The notes below the pieces were generated by a model that saw nothing but the letters and a program-made list of their open reading frames with translations, made no database searches and was not told the DNA's origin. Below are positions 35,801 to 46,904 of a stretch of 64,000 bases of DNA, one piece after another. Source of the DNA: Aegilops tauschii subsp. strangulata (Eukaryota > Streptophyta > Magnoliopsida > Poales > Poaceae); the NCBI RefSeq assembly GCF_002575655.3, contig NC_053035.3:503842601-503906600 (forward strand), written 5' to 3'. A program made the translations under genes and the position numbers. Within the stretch, counting starts at the first letter, position 1. Each line of letters begins with the position of its first letter.

Positions 35801-36845
35801 GATGCAGAGGTAGCGTGCCGACGGCGATCACATCGACCTTGGAACCATTGCCGACGCGCATCGTCACCTCGTCCTTTGCCAGTCTCCGTTTATTCCGTAG
35901 TTCCTGCTTTGAGTTACAAATATGAGCAACCGCACCGGTATCAAATACCCAGGAGCTACTACGAGTATTGGTAAGGTACACATCAATTACTTGTATATCA
36001 CATATACCTTGGGTGTTGCCGGCCTTCTTCTTGTCCGCTAAATATTTGGGGCAGTTCCGCTTCCAGTGACCACTTCCCTTGCAATAAAAGCACTCAGTCT
36101 CGGGCTTGGGTCCATTCTTTGACTTCTTCCCGGTAACTGGTTTACCGGGCGCGGCAACTCCCTTGCCGTCCTTCTTGAAGTTCTTCTTACCCTTGCCCTT
36201 CTTGAACTTAGTGGTTTTATTCACCATCAACACTTGATGTTCTTTTCTGATCTCTACCTCAGCTGATTTCAACATTGAATATACCTCGGGAATGGTCTTT
36301 TCCATCCCCTGCATATTGTAGTTCATCACAAAGCTCTTGTAGCTTGGTGGAAGCGACTGGAGGATTCTGTCAATGACCGCGTCATCCGGGAGATTAACTC
36401 CCAGCTGAGACAAGCGGTTGTGCAACCCAGACATTCTGAGTATGCGTTCACTAACAGAACTGTTCTCCTCCATTTTACAGCTCAAGAACTTGTCGGAGAC
36501 ATCATATCTCTCGACCCGGGCATGAGCTTGAAAAACTAATTTCAGCTCCTCGAACATCTCATATGCTCCATGTTTCTCAAAACGCTTTTGGAGACCCGGT
36601 TCTAGGCTGTAAAGCATGCCACACTGAACGAGGGAGTAATCATCAGCACGCTGCTGCCAAGCGTTCATAACGTCTTGGTTCTCTGGGATTGGTGCTTCAC
36701 CTAGCGGTGCTTCTAAGACATAATCTTTCTTGGCTGCTATGAGGATGATCCTCAGGTTCCGGACCCAGTCCGTATAGTTGCTGCCATCATCTTTCAGCTT
36801 GGTTTTCTCTAGGAACGCGTTGAAATTGAGGACAACGTGGGACAT
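32865..36845 (-). pseudogene. gag-pol: Angela gag-pol polyprotein, one nonsense codon
   Basis: About 1326 codons in one frame from ATG at 36845. Gag (about 1-240) precedes the CCHC knuckle CFYCKGSGHWKRNC. The protease has the active site FDTGAVAHICN. The integrase finger (CRLGHIGVKRMKKLH) is cut from its second Cys pair (CEPCLMGK) by TAA at 35451-35453. The integrase core shows HTDVCGPM, RSDRGGEY and NGVPERRNRTL. The RT has ARLVAKGYRQ, QMDVKTAFLNG and the catalytic YVDD. The RNase H shows YVDASFDTD, CEAEYMA and FCDNTGA. The protein ends ADPLTKPLPRAKHDQH. Both halves lie in the same frame, so a single substitution silenced it. RT and integrase would be lost by termination. Confidence 0.93.
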
Positions 36846-38142
36846 TTGATCTACAAGACATAGTGTAAAGATTTTAGACTAAGTTCATGATAATTAAGTT
36901 CATCTAATCAAATTTTTAATGAACTCCCACTCAGATAGACATCCCTCTAGTCATCTAAGTGTAACATGATCCGAATTCAACTAGGCCGTGTCCGATCATC
37001 ACGTGAGACGGACTAGTCAAGATCGGTGAACATCTCCATGTTGATCGTATCTTCTATACGACTCATGCTCGACCTTTCGGTCCTCCGTGTTCCGAGGCCA
37101 TGTCTGTACATGCTAGGCTCGTCAAGTCAACCTAAGTGTATTGCGTGTGTTCCGAGGCCATGTCTGTACATGCTAGGCTCGTCAACACCCGTTGTATTCG
37201 AACGTTAGAATCTATCACACCCGATCATCACGTGGTGCTTCGAAACAACGATCCTTCGCAACGGTGCACAGTTAGGGTGAACACTTTCTTGAAATTATTA
37301 TAAGGGATCATCTTACTTACTACCGTCGTTCTAAGCAAATAAGATGCAAAAACATGATAAACATCACATGCAATCAAATAGTGACATGATATGGCCAATA
37401 TCATCATGCTCCTTTGATCTCCATCTTCGGGGCACCATGATCATCTTCGTCACCGGCATGACACCATGATCTCTATCATCATGATCTCCATCATTGTGTC
37501 TTCATGAAGTCGTCACGCCAACGATTACTTCTACTTGTATGGCTAACGCGTTTAGCAACAAAGTAAAGTAAATTACATGGCGTTATTCAATGACACGCAG
37601 GTCATGCAAAATAATAAAGACAACTCCTATGGCTCCTGCCGGTTGTCATACTCATCGACATGCAAGTCGTGATTCCTATTACGAGAATATGATCAATCTC
37701 ATACATCACATATATCATTCATCACATCTTCTGGCCATATCACATCACATAGCACTTGCTGCAAAAACAAGTTAGACATCCTCTAATTGTTGTTGCAAGT
37801 TTTTACGTGGTTTGTAGGTTTCTAGCAAGAACGTTTTCTTACCTACGTATGACCACAACGTGATTTGCCAATTTCTATTTACCCTTCATAAGGACCCTTT
37901 TCATCGATTCCGTTCCGACTAAAGTAGGAGAGACAGACACCCGCTAGCCACCTTATGCAACTAGTGCATGTCAATCGGTGGAACCTGTCTCACGTAAGTG
38001 TACGTGTAAGGTCGGTCCGGGCCGCTTCATCCTACAATGCCGCCGAAACAAGAAACGACTAGTAGCGGCAAGAAGAATTGGCAAACTCAACGCCCACAAC
38101 TTCTTTGTGTTCTACTCGTGCATAGTAACTACGCATAGGCCT
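36846..38142 (-). other. Angela untranslated leader
   Basis: About 1.3 kb between the primer site and gag without long frames, as in BARE-1. It holds a 39-bp direct repeat at 37087-37125 and 37147-37185. Confidence 0.8.
37087..37185. repeat. 39-bp direct repeat, 60-bp period, in Angela leader
   Basis: gtgttccgaggccatg...ctaggctcgtcaa occurs twice with no differences seen, separated by 21 bases. Confidence 0.95.
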
Positions 38143-38157
38143 GGCTCATGATGCCAC
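38143..38157 (-). promoter_or_regulatory. Angela primer binding site
   Basis: Directly inside the 5' LTR the minus strand reads GTGGCATCATGAGCC, close to the initiator-Met tRNA complement used by Copia elements (TGGTATCAGAGC type). Confidence 0.6.
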
Positions 38158-39877
38158 TGTTGGGAATCGTAGCATAATTTAAAATTTTCCTACGCTCACC
38201 AAGATGCATCTATGGAGTCTACTAGCAACGAGGGGAAAGGAGTGCATCTACATACCCTTGTAGATCGCGAGCGGAAGCGTTCCAATGAACGTGGATGACG
38301 GAGTCGTACTCGCCGTGATCCAAATCACCGATGACCGAGTGCCGAACGGACGGCACCTCCGCGTTCAACACACGTACGGTGCAGCGACGTCTCCTCCTTC
38401 TTGATCCAGCAAGGGGGGAGGAGAGGTTGATGGAGATCCAGCAGCACGACGGCGTGGTGGTGGATGTAGCGGGTCTCCTGCAGGGCTTCGCCGAGCTTCT
38501 GCGAGAGAGAGAGAGAGAGGTGTTGCAGGGGAGGAGGGAGGCGCCCAAGGCTGTAGGTTGCTGCCCTCCCTCCCCCCCTTTATATAGGCCCCTGGGGGGT
38601 GCGCCAGCCCTGGGAGATGGGATCTCCAAGGGGGGGGCGGCGGCCAAGGGGGGAAGGGGTTGCCTTGCCCCCCAAGGCAAGGGGGAAGCTCCCCCCAGGG
38701 TTCCCAACCCTAGGCGCATGGGGGGAGGCCCAAGGGGGGCGCCCCAGCCCACTAAGGGCTGGTTCCCTTCCACTTTCAGCCCATGGGGCCCTCCGGGACA
38801 GGTGGCCCCACCCGGTGGACCCCCGGGACCCTTCCGGTGGTCCCGGTACAATACCGGTAACCCCCGAAACTTTCCCGGTGGCCGAAACTGGACTTCCTAT
38901 ATATAATTCTTCACCTCCGGACCATTCCGGAACCTCTCGTGACATCTGGGATCTCATCCGGGACTCCGAACAACTTTCGGGTTTCCGCATACATATATCT
39001 CTACAACCCTAGCGTCACCGGACCTTAAGTGTGTAGACCCTACGGGTTCGGGAGACATGCAGACATGACCGAGACATCTCTCCGGCCAATAACCAACAGC
39101 GGGATCTGGATACCCATGTTGGCTCCCACATGTTCCACGATGATCTCATCGGATGAACCACGATGTCAAGGATTCAATCAATCCCGTATACGATTCCCTT
39201 TATCTACCGATATAGCACTTGCCCGAGATTCGATCGTCGGTATACCGATACCTTGTTCAATCTCGTTACGGCAAGTCTCTTTACTCGTTCCGTAACACAT
39301 CATCCCGTGACCAACCCCTTAGTCACATTGAGCTCATTACGATGATGTCTTACCGAGTGGGCCCAGAGATACCTCTCCGTCACACGGAGTGACAAATCCC
39401 AGTCTCGATCCGTGCCAACCCAACAGACACTTTCGGAGATACCCGTAATGCACCTTTATAGTCACCCAGTTACGTTGTGACGTTTGGCACACCCAAAGCA
39501 CTCCTACGGTATCCGGGAGTTGCACGATCTCATGGTCTAAGGAAAAGATACTTGACATTGGAAAAGCTCTAGCAAACGAAACTACACGATCTTTTATGCT
39601 ATGCTTAGGATTGGGTCTTGTCCATCACATCATTCTCCTAATGATGTGATCCCGTTATCAATGACATCCAATGTCCATAGTCAGGAAACCATGACTATCT
39701 GTTGATCAACGAGCTAGTCAACTAGAGGCTTACTAGGGACACGTTGTGGTCTATGTATTCACACATGTATTACGATTTCCGGACAATACAATTATAGCAT
39801 GAATAATAGACAATTACCATGAACAAAGAAATATAATAATAACCATTTATTATTGCCTCTAGGGCATATTTCCAACA
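38158..39877 (-). repeat. Angela 5' LTR (right copy, 1720 bp), mosaic
   Basis: The ends match the left copy. 38158 to about 38884 and about 39738-39877 match the left LTR. About 38929-39560 instead matches the solo LTR at 18024-19751, base for base by eye apart from two differences at 38952-38960. Confidence 0.97.
38579..38587 (-). promoter_or_regulatory. Putative TATA box, Angela right (5') LTR
   Basis: CTATATAAA on the minus strand. This is the copy that would drive the element's own transcript, about 1.7 kb upstream of gag. Confidence 0.55.
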
Positions 39878-39882
39878 TTTTT

Positions 39883-41156
39883 CTCGACCGCAAGCTTCAC
39901 CTTCGCGTCGATGTCCGCGTGACTAAACTTCTTTTTCTGCTTCTTGGCCTCCGGGCCCTCATTGTAAAACACCTTCCATGTGGCGCCGTCTCCAGTGCCG
40001 TGCACACGACCATATTGCGGCCGCTGGCCCAAAGGGAGTCCCTTAAGTTCGTTCAAGGCCCAGTTGAGAGGTGTGTCCCACTTGGGCCTCATCGGAGAAG
40101 TAGGGCTTTCGGCTGCAAGCTGGTGTTGCTTCTCCCGCAGAAGGAGCGTGAACCGTTTAGGAATGTGTAGTCGACTAGATATGGAGCTAAATGTAAGGTG
40201 CTAAAAGAATAATTACCAGTAGTCTAATCAATTTCCTCGTGACCTGGTCCGTGTAAAAAACCTTTTTTTCCTTGTCCCACTTGTAGCGGGCCCTGATGAA
40301 GTCACGCTCCAAGGGGTTGGTGAACTTCGCGAAGGGGTCTGGGAGACCCGCGGCTTCACGTTCCGCGTCCTCCTTATCCCATATGGGCCTTTTACCGAGG
40401 TAGCCACGGCTTCCGAGGTGATGCTTCCCCGTGTTCCTTTGCTGAAGGCTCTTGAATTTCGCAGCCTTAGCCTTGGCTGCCTCGGCAGCGCAAGGTCCTT
40501 GAACTTTTCGAACTCCTCTTCCGTAAGTGTCGGATTTTCCTCCAGAATCTTGGACAGGGGTTCCTCAGCCTCAATAGCTCGTTTCACCCTCCCTTTCCAG
40601 GAGGCCAAATCATTTCTGAACATGCCCATGGCATGATTGTTAATCTTTTTCATCTTCGGATCATCCCACGGTTGTTCTATGTTATCATCCTGGTCGGGGA
40701 ACTTGAATCTCTTGTGCAACTTCGTCAGGAGCAACTGCGTCAAATGTTCTTTACTCCTTAAGTCATCGTCGTTGATGCTCGCGCATTCCCGTAGGATGCA
40801 TCCTACTTGGTTCCCATAGCACTTACGAGGTTCTTCCGGCTCTAATGGCTCAAACTTGCCAGGTGCCATCTTTGTGATCACTAGTCGTCCAATCCCTAGT
40901 TTGTTAGGTTTTCGTATCCTCTGCTTCTTCTACTTCTTCTTTTCGGTAGCGGCATCGGCGCCGGTACCTTCCCCGCCGGTCTTGGCTCCGCCATCGGTGC
41001 CGCGCCGTCGGTGTCGATGTCGGCGTCAGTACCATCATCGAGGCCGACCTGCAAACCTTGCTTAGCAGTCAAATAGTCGAGGTACTCTTGTTCACCCTCA
41101 TAATCCATCTCGTCTGCATCTTGGTCAGAAGGCCCAGTTTTTTCGTTGTTCGACAT
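39883..41156 (-). pseudogene. CACTA second gene, N-terminal half, plant transposase (Ptta/En/Spm) type
   Basis: ATG at 41156 starts MSNNEKTGPSDQDADEMDYE. An acidic and then basic region follows (KRRSRRSRG), where a 1-base shift in an AAG-rich run changes frame. The next part (40881-40228) has PGKFEPLEPEEPRKCYGNQV, LTQLLLTKLHKRFKFP and FRNDLASWKGRVKRAIE, typical of the second ORF of plant En/Spm elements (Transposase_24 type). An intron near 40228-40095 precedes a part with GRVHGTGDGATWKVFYNEG. The Angela element enters at the codons of a Lys-rich helix. The second-ORF protein is thought to bind subterminal repeats. Confidence 0.65.
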
Positions 41157-41240
41157 GTTTCCTATGATTAAGTCTCCTCGTTTATTTCTAAAAGTATGAA
41201 AAAAATGAGAAATGATATAAAAAAGAAATCTATGTGCCAG

Positions 41241-41389
41241 CACTCGATATGCCTACTATCTAGCACAAATCATGCCAAAATTCACGGAAAATTTTGGCAT
41301 GACCTTTGCTAAAAAATGGACATATCGAGCGCCTGAAATTCACCGGAACGGAAATGAATCAACATTCCGACGTAACATAGGCCACTCGG
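41241..41389. repeat. Partial copy of hairpin repeat, CACTA internal
   Basis: cactcgatatgcctac ... tagcacaaatcatgcc is the inner left arm, followed by ggcatgacctttgctaaa, ggacatatcgagcgcctgaaa and the right arm to cataggccactcg. It corresponds to the right two thirds of the hairpin at 27407-27598. It lies just upstream of the second gene, probably in its 5' untranslated region or an intron. Confidence 0.7.
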
Positions 41390-41929
41390 ATCATTTACCA
41401 AAATTGAACCAAAACATCACATGTCCAAATGACATGTCCAAATTCCAAACATGACATGTCCACATATCACATGTCCAGTTCAAATTTGCATATAAATTCA
41501 GCCTACCTAAATTTGCTTTAACAAGGGATGTTGATTTGGACAATTGCTTAAATGCTGCCTTTTCTTTTAACTACAATTGCTTAACCCTAAATTTCTGTCC
41601 TATTTTAAAACCTAGCTAAATTCATAACTAAATAGATAACCTAATTAACCTACTGCCCTAACTAAAACCTAAGTAAATTAACCGAAGAACCCTAGCTAGC
41701 AGAGAGAGGGGGGGGGGGTTACAGAGGGTGCAGGGGCGAGGAGGCAGGCCCGACGACGGCCGAGGTTGGGAAGGGAGGAAGCAGAGGAGGGAGGCGTGGC
41801 GCGTCGGGGTCGGGGGCGAGCGCCGGGGCGCGGCGGTGCGACGGGGGAAGAGAGAGTGGGGATTTGGGGGGAAAAGAGGCGGGATGAAGCAGAGAGAGTG
41901 AGGATTTTGGGTTAAGTGGACGTAGCAGT

Positions 41930-42052
41930 AGCGCGTTTAGACCAAACGCACTACTACTATTACAGGCAGCTATAGCGGTTTTATACGGAAACCACTACTG
42001 CTACCTTGACTAGCTGTAGCTCTTTTTTAGTCAAGCGCTACTACTATAACCA
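41930..42052. repeat. Internal island of subterminal-type motif in CACTA element
   Basis: gtagcagtagcgcg, actactactat, actactgctacc and gcgctactacta are clustered between the end of the transposase gene (42314) and the start of the second gene (41156), far from either terminus. Confidence 0.75.
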
Positions 42053-42228
42053 GTTTTCCTTTTTCTTTTCCTTTATTTTCTCTCACTTTTTTTCCGAGAG
42101 CAGTGAACGAAGGGAAGGCGATATATATTGCATCATTTGATGGTTAAATATGTATACAAAATAGGAACATATATATTACATCATTGGACCCATGCATAAT
42201 AATGGCTAAGTGTGTATACAAAATAGGA

Positions 42229-42230
<2 letters not shown>

Positions 42231-42259
<29 letters not shown>
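42231..42259. repeat. CA/TA microsatellite
   Basis: A short cacaca run followed by about 11 TA units, in the CACTA 3' flank of the transposase gene. Confidence 0.9.
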
Positions 42260-42313
42260 CATCATTTGACCGATAACATACGGTTCCTCAGCGTTGAAAT
42301 TTTCGTTTTTGAG

Positions 42314-45300
42314 TCAGCTTCTTTCCCTTCTTGTTCGTTGAAGAATAATTGAGCCCCTCATTGTGACTTTGCCTTTTCCATGGAGTACGATTTTCTTAGG
42401 TAATGTAGTATTGATTCTTGTTTTGACGTATACTTCATCATCATCGTCATCTTCCCTCATTGGGTTTCCGTAGTGATTGTAGTCTTCCTCGTTGGCGACT
42501 CCATGCATTCCAATGATGTTCCTTTTGCCTCTCCTCACGACAACACGGCTGGGATTGCACGGGTCAGTTATGAAGAAGCATTGTGTCACATGCTTAGCGT
42601 GTACCCATGGCTCGTTTTTTGCGATAGCGTTCACGGTAGCGCTCTTGGCATCGGGTATAGTCATGGTAGTGAAATTCCGGTTTTCTCTTTCGACATTCTT
42701 AGCCCATCTGACACGGAACATCGTCGTGTTGTGCAGTCCAGCATAGTCAAGCTCCCAGATCTCCTCAACCCTTCCATAAAATCTTTCAGTTGCGCCGTTG
42801 TCGCTGCCGGTCATGCATTCCATCGTCACCCCTGAGTTCTGATCATCACTGTCCATATCTTTGGCCTCCGTGTAGAACATGTATCCGTTGATATCGTATG
42901 CCTGATAGGTTACGAGGTTGGGCGAGGGGCCATGTGCTAAGGCGTATATGAGCAATCCGTCCTTAGAGCCCTCCTCCGGGGGATTAGCAATAATATGCTC
43001 TTTGAACCAATGCAGGAAAGTGGAGTTGTGCTCTCTAGTAACTTCGGCGTCCGTCCTGCATACCCCCCGGTCACGATACTTCTTTGCGATAATTTCTTTG
43101 TGCAGTGCCACGAAAGGATCTACCTCGTCTAGGTGTTGTAGCACTACCAAGTTTGCTCTGTCAAAGTCGCTGCGTCGATCTGAGTATGCCACGTGCAGTT
43201 CCCTGCGACCGTTGGAGTGACCTTCTCCTTCGAGCCTCCCATCGTGCTTGTTAACGGGCAAACCAACACCAACACCAGGCGGCTACAGGTCTGCGCCATA
43301 TAGAAAATTCTCGCAGAAAGAGATGCACTCTTGTGTCAGATAGCCCTGGACAATGCTTCCATCTGGACGGGACATGTTACGAACGAATCCTTTGATTATC
43401 CCATTCATCCTCTCAAACGGCATCATGTTGTGCAGAAATGACGGCCCCAGGTCTATTATGTCGTCCACAATATGGACACACAGATGCACCATCACGTCAA
43501 AGAACGCAGGCGGGAAGTACATCTCAAGCTCATTCAGTATCACAATGATCTCTTCCTGTAGCCTTCGGAGCTGCTTTACACTGATCGACTTTCGAGAGAT
43601 GACGTCGAAAAAGTTGCAAAGACCAATAAGCGTGTCACGAACGTGCTTGTCCATTATCCCTCTAAGGGCAACAGGTAGTATCTGCGTCATCATCACATGA
43701 CAGTCATGGGACTTCATCCCGCTGAACCTTTTCTTGTCCGTGTCTAGATATCTGCTTATCTTGCCACAGTAACCGAAACTAACTTTGACTCCGGTAAGGC
43801 ACTTAAAGAATTGACCGATCTCAGCCTGACTTAAGGTGAAGCAAGAAGGGGGGCAATAATCCTCTTTCTTTATTTTCTTGCCCTTCTTCTCCCGTGCCTC
43901 TGTCTCCGTCTCTGTCTCATCTACCATTTTACGGGGCGGCATGTGCAGATCTTCCCTGATATTCAAATCTTGCAAGTCTTTTCTTGCCTTCGGCCCATCC
44001 TTGGTCTTATCCGGCATGTTCATCAGTGTCGCGAGCAAGCTCTCAAGGACATTCTTACAGATATGCATTTGATCAAGGCAATGAGGTGTATCGAGTTTGT
44101 GCCAGTACTCCAAGTCCCAAAACACAGACCTCGTCTTCCATACCTTCAGCAGCGGCTCCGACGCCTTTCTCATCGTCTTTCCCGACGCGGGGCACTCCTT
44201 CTAGTTTTTCAACAGCTCATGGATTTCGGCACCGCTCTACTTACGTGGAGGTCCTTGATGCTCAGCGTGACCATTGAATAGATCTCCACGGTTTCTCCAC
44301 TGGTCGTCCTATTCGAGCCATCTTCGATGCCCCATGTACACGATTTTCCCAGACCCGCCATCTTTCCTTGACATTAGCTGCCAAGACATCGTATCATCCA
44401 TGCACCGTGTGCATTCGCAATATCCATGGCACACCTGGCCTGCGACATATCCGTAACTGAGATAGTCGTGCACCGTCGTGATCAGCGCGGCTCTCATGTA
44501 GAAATACTCGCCTTTGCTGGCGTCCCATGTCTTGGCCGGTGTTTTCCATAACGTGTCTAACTCCTCTTGAAGTAGCCCCAGATACAAATTAACATTATTT
44601 CCTGGTTGTTTCGGCCCTTGAATAAGCATGCTCATGTGAATGTACTTCGACTTCATGCACAACCAGGGGGAGGTTGTACATCCATACAAACACGGGCCAT
44701 GTGCTATGGTTGGTGTTCTGTTGCCAAACGGATTTATGCCATCGGTACACGCACCGAGCACGATGTTCCTTGCATCACATTCGAAATACCGATAGAAGCT
44801 GTTCAACGCTCTCCACTGGCTTCCATCCTTGATGTGTCTCAGCTTCGGATCATCTCCATCGTCGAGCTTCTTCCTCTCCGCGTGCCAGCGCATTAGCTTT
44901 GCTTCCTTGGGATCTACAAAATACCGCTGGAGACGGGGAGTGATCGGTAAGTACCATACAACTTTCTGGGGACATTTCTTCCCGGCCTTCTTGTATCGAG
45001 AAGCATTGCACACCGGACAGCTTGTTTTTTCCGCGTGCTCCTTCCGATAAATTATGCAATCATTGATGCATTCATGGTATCTAACATGCGGCAGATCAAG
45101 AGGGCACACGATCTTCTTGGCCTCATCAACACTAGTAGGACATAGATTCCCCGCGGTAAGAACGTCCTTTAGGTACTTGAGATGCTCATCGAGGCTAGTG
45201 TCGGTCCATTTGTTTTTAGCCTTCGTCTTCAGGAGTTGGAGCGTGAAACTCAAGCGGGTCACCTCAGGATTGCAACCATCATACAATGGAGTGTTCGAGT

Positions 45301-45788
45301 CTACCACCAGTTGGCCAGCTTAGCCTCCTCTCTAGAAGCAGCTCTCTCAGTACTCGTCTCCTTGCGAAGCAATGCTTGAACATGAGGGTCCCGCACGATT
45401 GAACTTAGTACCGACGAACTCTGCTGCGTGGAGTCCACGTCGTTCTCTCCGCCGCCATGTCGGGCCCCTTCTCCGCCGCCATATCCGGCCTCTTCTCGCC
45501 GCCATTATCGATCATCTCTTCGTCTTGCCCCGTGTCATCATTGCCTGCCCCGTCGGCGTCCTCAACATCGTCATCCTCATCTTCAATTATCCACCGAGTA
45601 TAGCCATCCATGAAACCAGTCATGAGCAGGTGCGCTTCGACACGACCATTGTCATAGGGGTCAAGCCAAACTATTCCTTTGCATTTTCGACACGGACATA
45701 AAACCTCTATCCGGTTATTTTCTTTCATGTCCTGCACCGCCGACCGCAACCACCTGTCCACCATCGTTCCACTGACCATCATGAATGT
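42314..45788 (-). pseudogene. tnp2: CACTA TNP2 transposase, four in-frame stops
   Basis: A splice acceptor at about 45789 leads to ATG at 45782. The N-terminal zinc-type Transpos_assoc domain has DRWLRSAVQDMKE and LCPCRKCKGIVW. The TNP2 core begins near 45307 with YDGCNPEVTRLSF, CPVCNASRYKK, GINPFGNR and CTRCMDDTMSW. The DUF4218-like part has DCHVMMTQILPVALRGI and HLCVHIVDDI. The DUF4216-like tail has TTMFRVRW and DPCNPSRVVVR. The part from 45307 to 42314 is in one frame, broken by TAG or other stops at 44309-44311, 44237-44239, 44201-44203 and 43283-43285. A frame change between 45405 and about 45380 separates the first exon. TNP2 recognises the 13-bp ends and cuts the DNA. Confidence 0.85.
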
Positions 45789-45828
45789 CTGCACGGTAAT
45801 AAAAAACAAACTGATTATAAAAATGCGT

Positions 45829-45960
45829 GCATGCATCAAAGTCATACAAAAATTCGGCATGACCTTCCCTAAAAATAGGACATATATAGATTTAGAGTTT
45901 GCCCAGAATTCGCCGAAACGGGAATAAATCGACATTTCGGCAAAACATAGGCAACTCAAA
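45829..45960. repeat. Second partial copy of hairpin repeat, transposase 5' intron
   Basis: ggcatgaccttccctaaaaa, aggacatatatagat and tcggcaaaacataggcaac follow the same order as 27510-27600 but are more diverged. It lies upstream of the splice acceptor of the TNP2 exon. Confidence 0.55.
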
Positions 45961-46460
45961 AGCACAATTTGGCGTCAACTCATGCCACACACACAATTTC
46001 GATAATATTTCCCAATTATCATATCACACACACATACACATATTTCCATTTTGCAAAAAGCATGAAATTTTAATCACCTCTATCTCGAGATCGAGCACAC
46101 GGTGGAGATGATGATGTAGGGAGATCAAAAGTGCACAAATCTCTTCTTGACAAAGATAGATCTATTTAGGGGGCAAATAGGTCACTTGAATAAATGCTAC
46201 ATCTACCTAGCTAGCTAATTTGGGAGGAGACAACTTCAACTAGTGGAGGGAAGGAAAAAGATAAAGGAGATGCATTAATGGAGGTGGTGTAGTTAGCTAG
46301 GAGTAATGAAGAGAGAGAAAGGTAGGTAGAAGAGGGAGAGTAATGGGGGAGAAGTCTTGAGGAAGAAGAAGAGTGAGAGAGGGAGGATGTGGGAGGTAGG
46401 GGAAAGGGAGGAGAGGAGATGGGGGAGGGGAGGATGGGTGGGAAAAAGGTGGTGGGGGCT

Positions 46461-46812
46461 GCGCCTTAGCAGTAGCGCGGGAGGAAAAGAGCGCTACTGC
46501 TAAGGGTGTAGCAGCAGCGCGCTTTCCAGACACGCGCTACTGCTAAACGGGCCAACCGTGTGGACAATTTCAAAATTAGCAGCAGCGACGTGACAAAAAA
46601 GCGCGCTACTACTATTGCTTTAGCAGTAGCGCGCGTCGCGCCACCGCGCTGCTGGTAAACTGAGGTTGTTGGGTTTTGTCGGTACATTTTTGTAGCAGCG
46701 CGGTTTATCCATCAAGCGCTACTGCTAAATTTTCATCAGCAGCGCGCTTTTCATAACCTCGCTACTGCTAATTAGCAGTAGCGCCTCTTTTTGTGCCGCG
46801 CTGCTGCTAAGA
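46461..46812. repeat. CACTA right subterminal repeats
   Basis: At least ten copies of tagcagtagcgcg / gcgctactgcta in both orientations, matching those of the left end. Confidence 0.9.
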
Positions 46813-46904
46813 TTCAGTGTATAAGGTTTTCCCTAGTAGTGCACATAGACCACATAAACCATGTTTACTCACTATAGACGATGGTTGTCGACCGGGCGTG
46901 GGTG

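Larger units (their letters stand above)
31129..39877 (-). mobile_element. Full-length BARE-1/WIS/Angela Copia retrotransposon
   Basis: Two LTRs (31129-32832 and 38158-39877) enclose a leader, a single gag-pol frame and a polypurine tract. The TSD ttttt lies at 31124-31128 and 39878-39882. It is inserted in the second gene of the CACTA element. Gag, protease, integrase, RT and RNase H come in Copia order. Only one stop codon interrupts the polyprotein, and outside one tract the LTRs differ by about two substitutions plus simple-repeat length changes over about 750 bp, so the insertion is recent. Confidence 0.97.
27682..46841 (-). mobile_element. CACTA (En/Spm) DNA transposon with three genes, host of the Angela insertion
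   Basis: The left end reads CACCACTAGGGAAAA. The right end, read inward on the minus strand, is CACTACTAGGGAAAA. The 3-bp TSD cac is present at 27679-27681 and 46842-46844. Without the Angela element and one of its TSD copies the length is about 10.4 kb. Both ends hold many copies of a tagcagcagcgcg/cgctactgcta subterminal motif. Genes on the minus strand are TNP2 transposase, a second gene with a plant transposase part and an Ulp1-like end, and a small viroplasmin-domain protein. The left end has a T-to-C change in its first CACTA. Stops in the transposase make it non-autonomous. Confidence 0.95.

Noticed and set aside
44309..45307. Reading the TNP2 stops as intron boundaries
   Set aside because: The frame is the same on both sides of each stop and the sequence between them continues without a gap, so nonsense changes fit better than introns.
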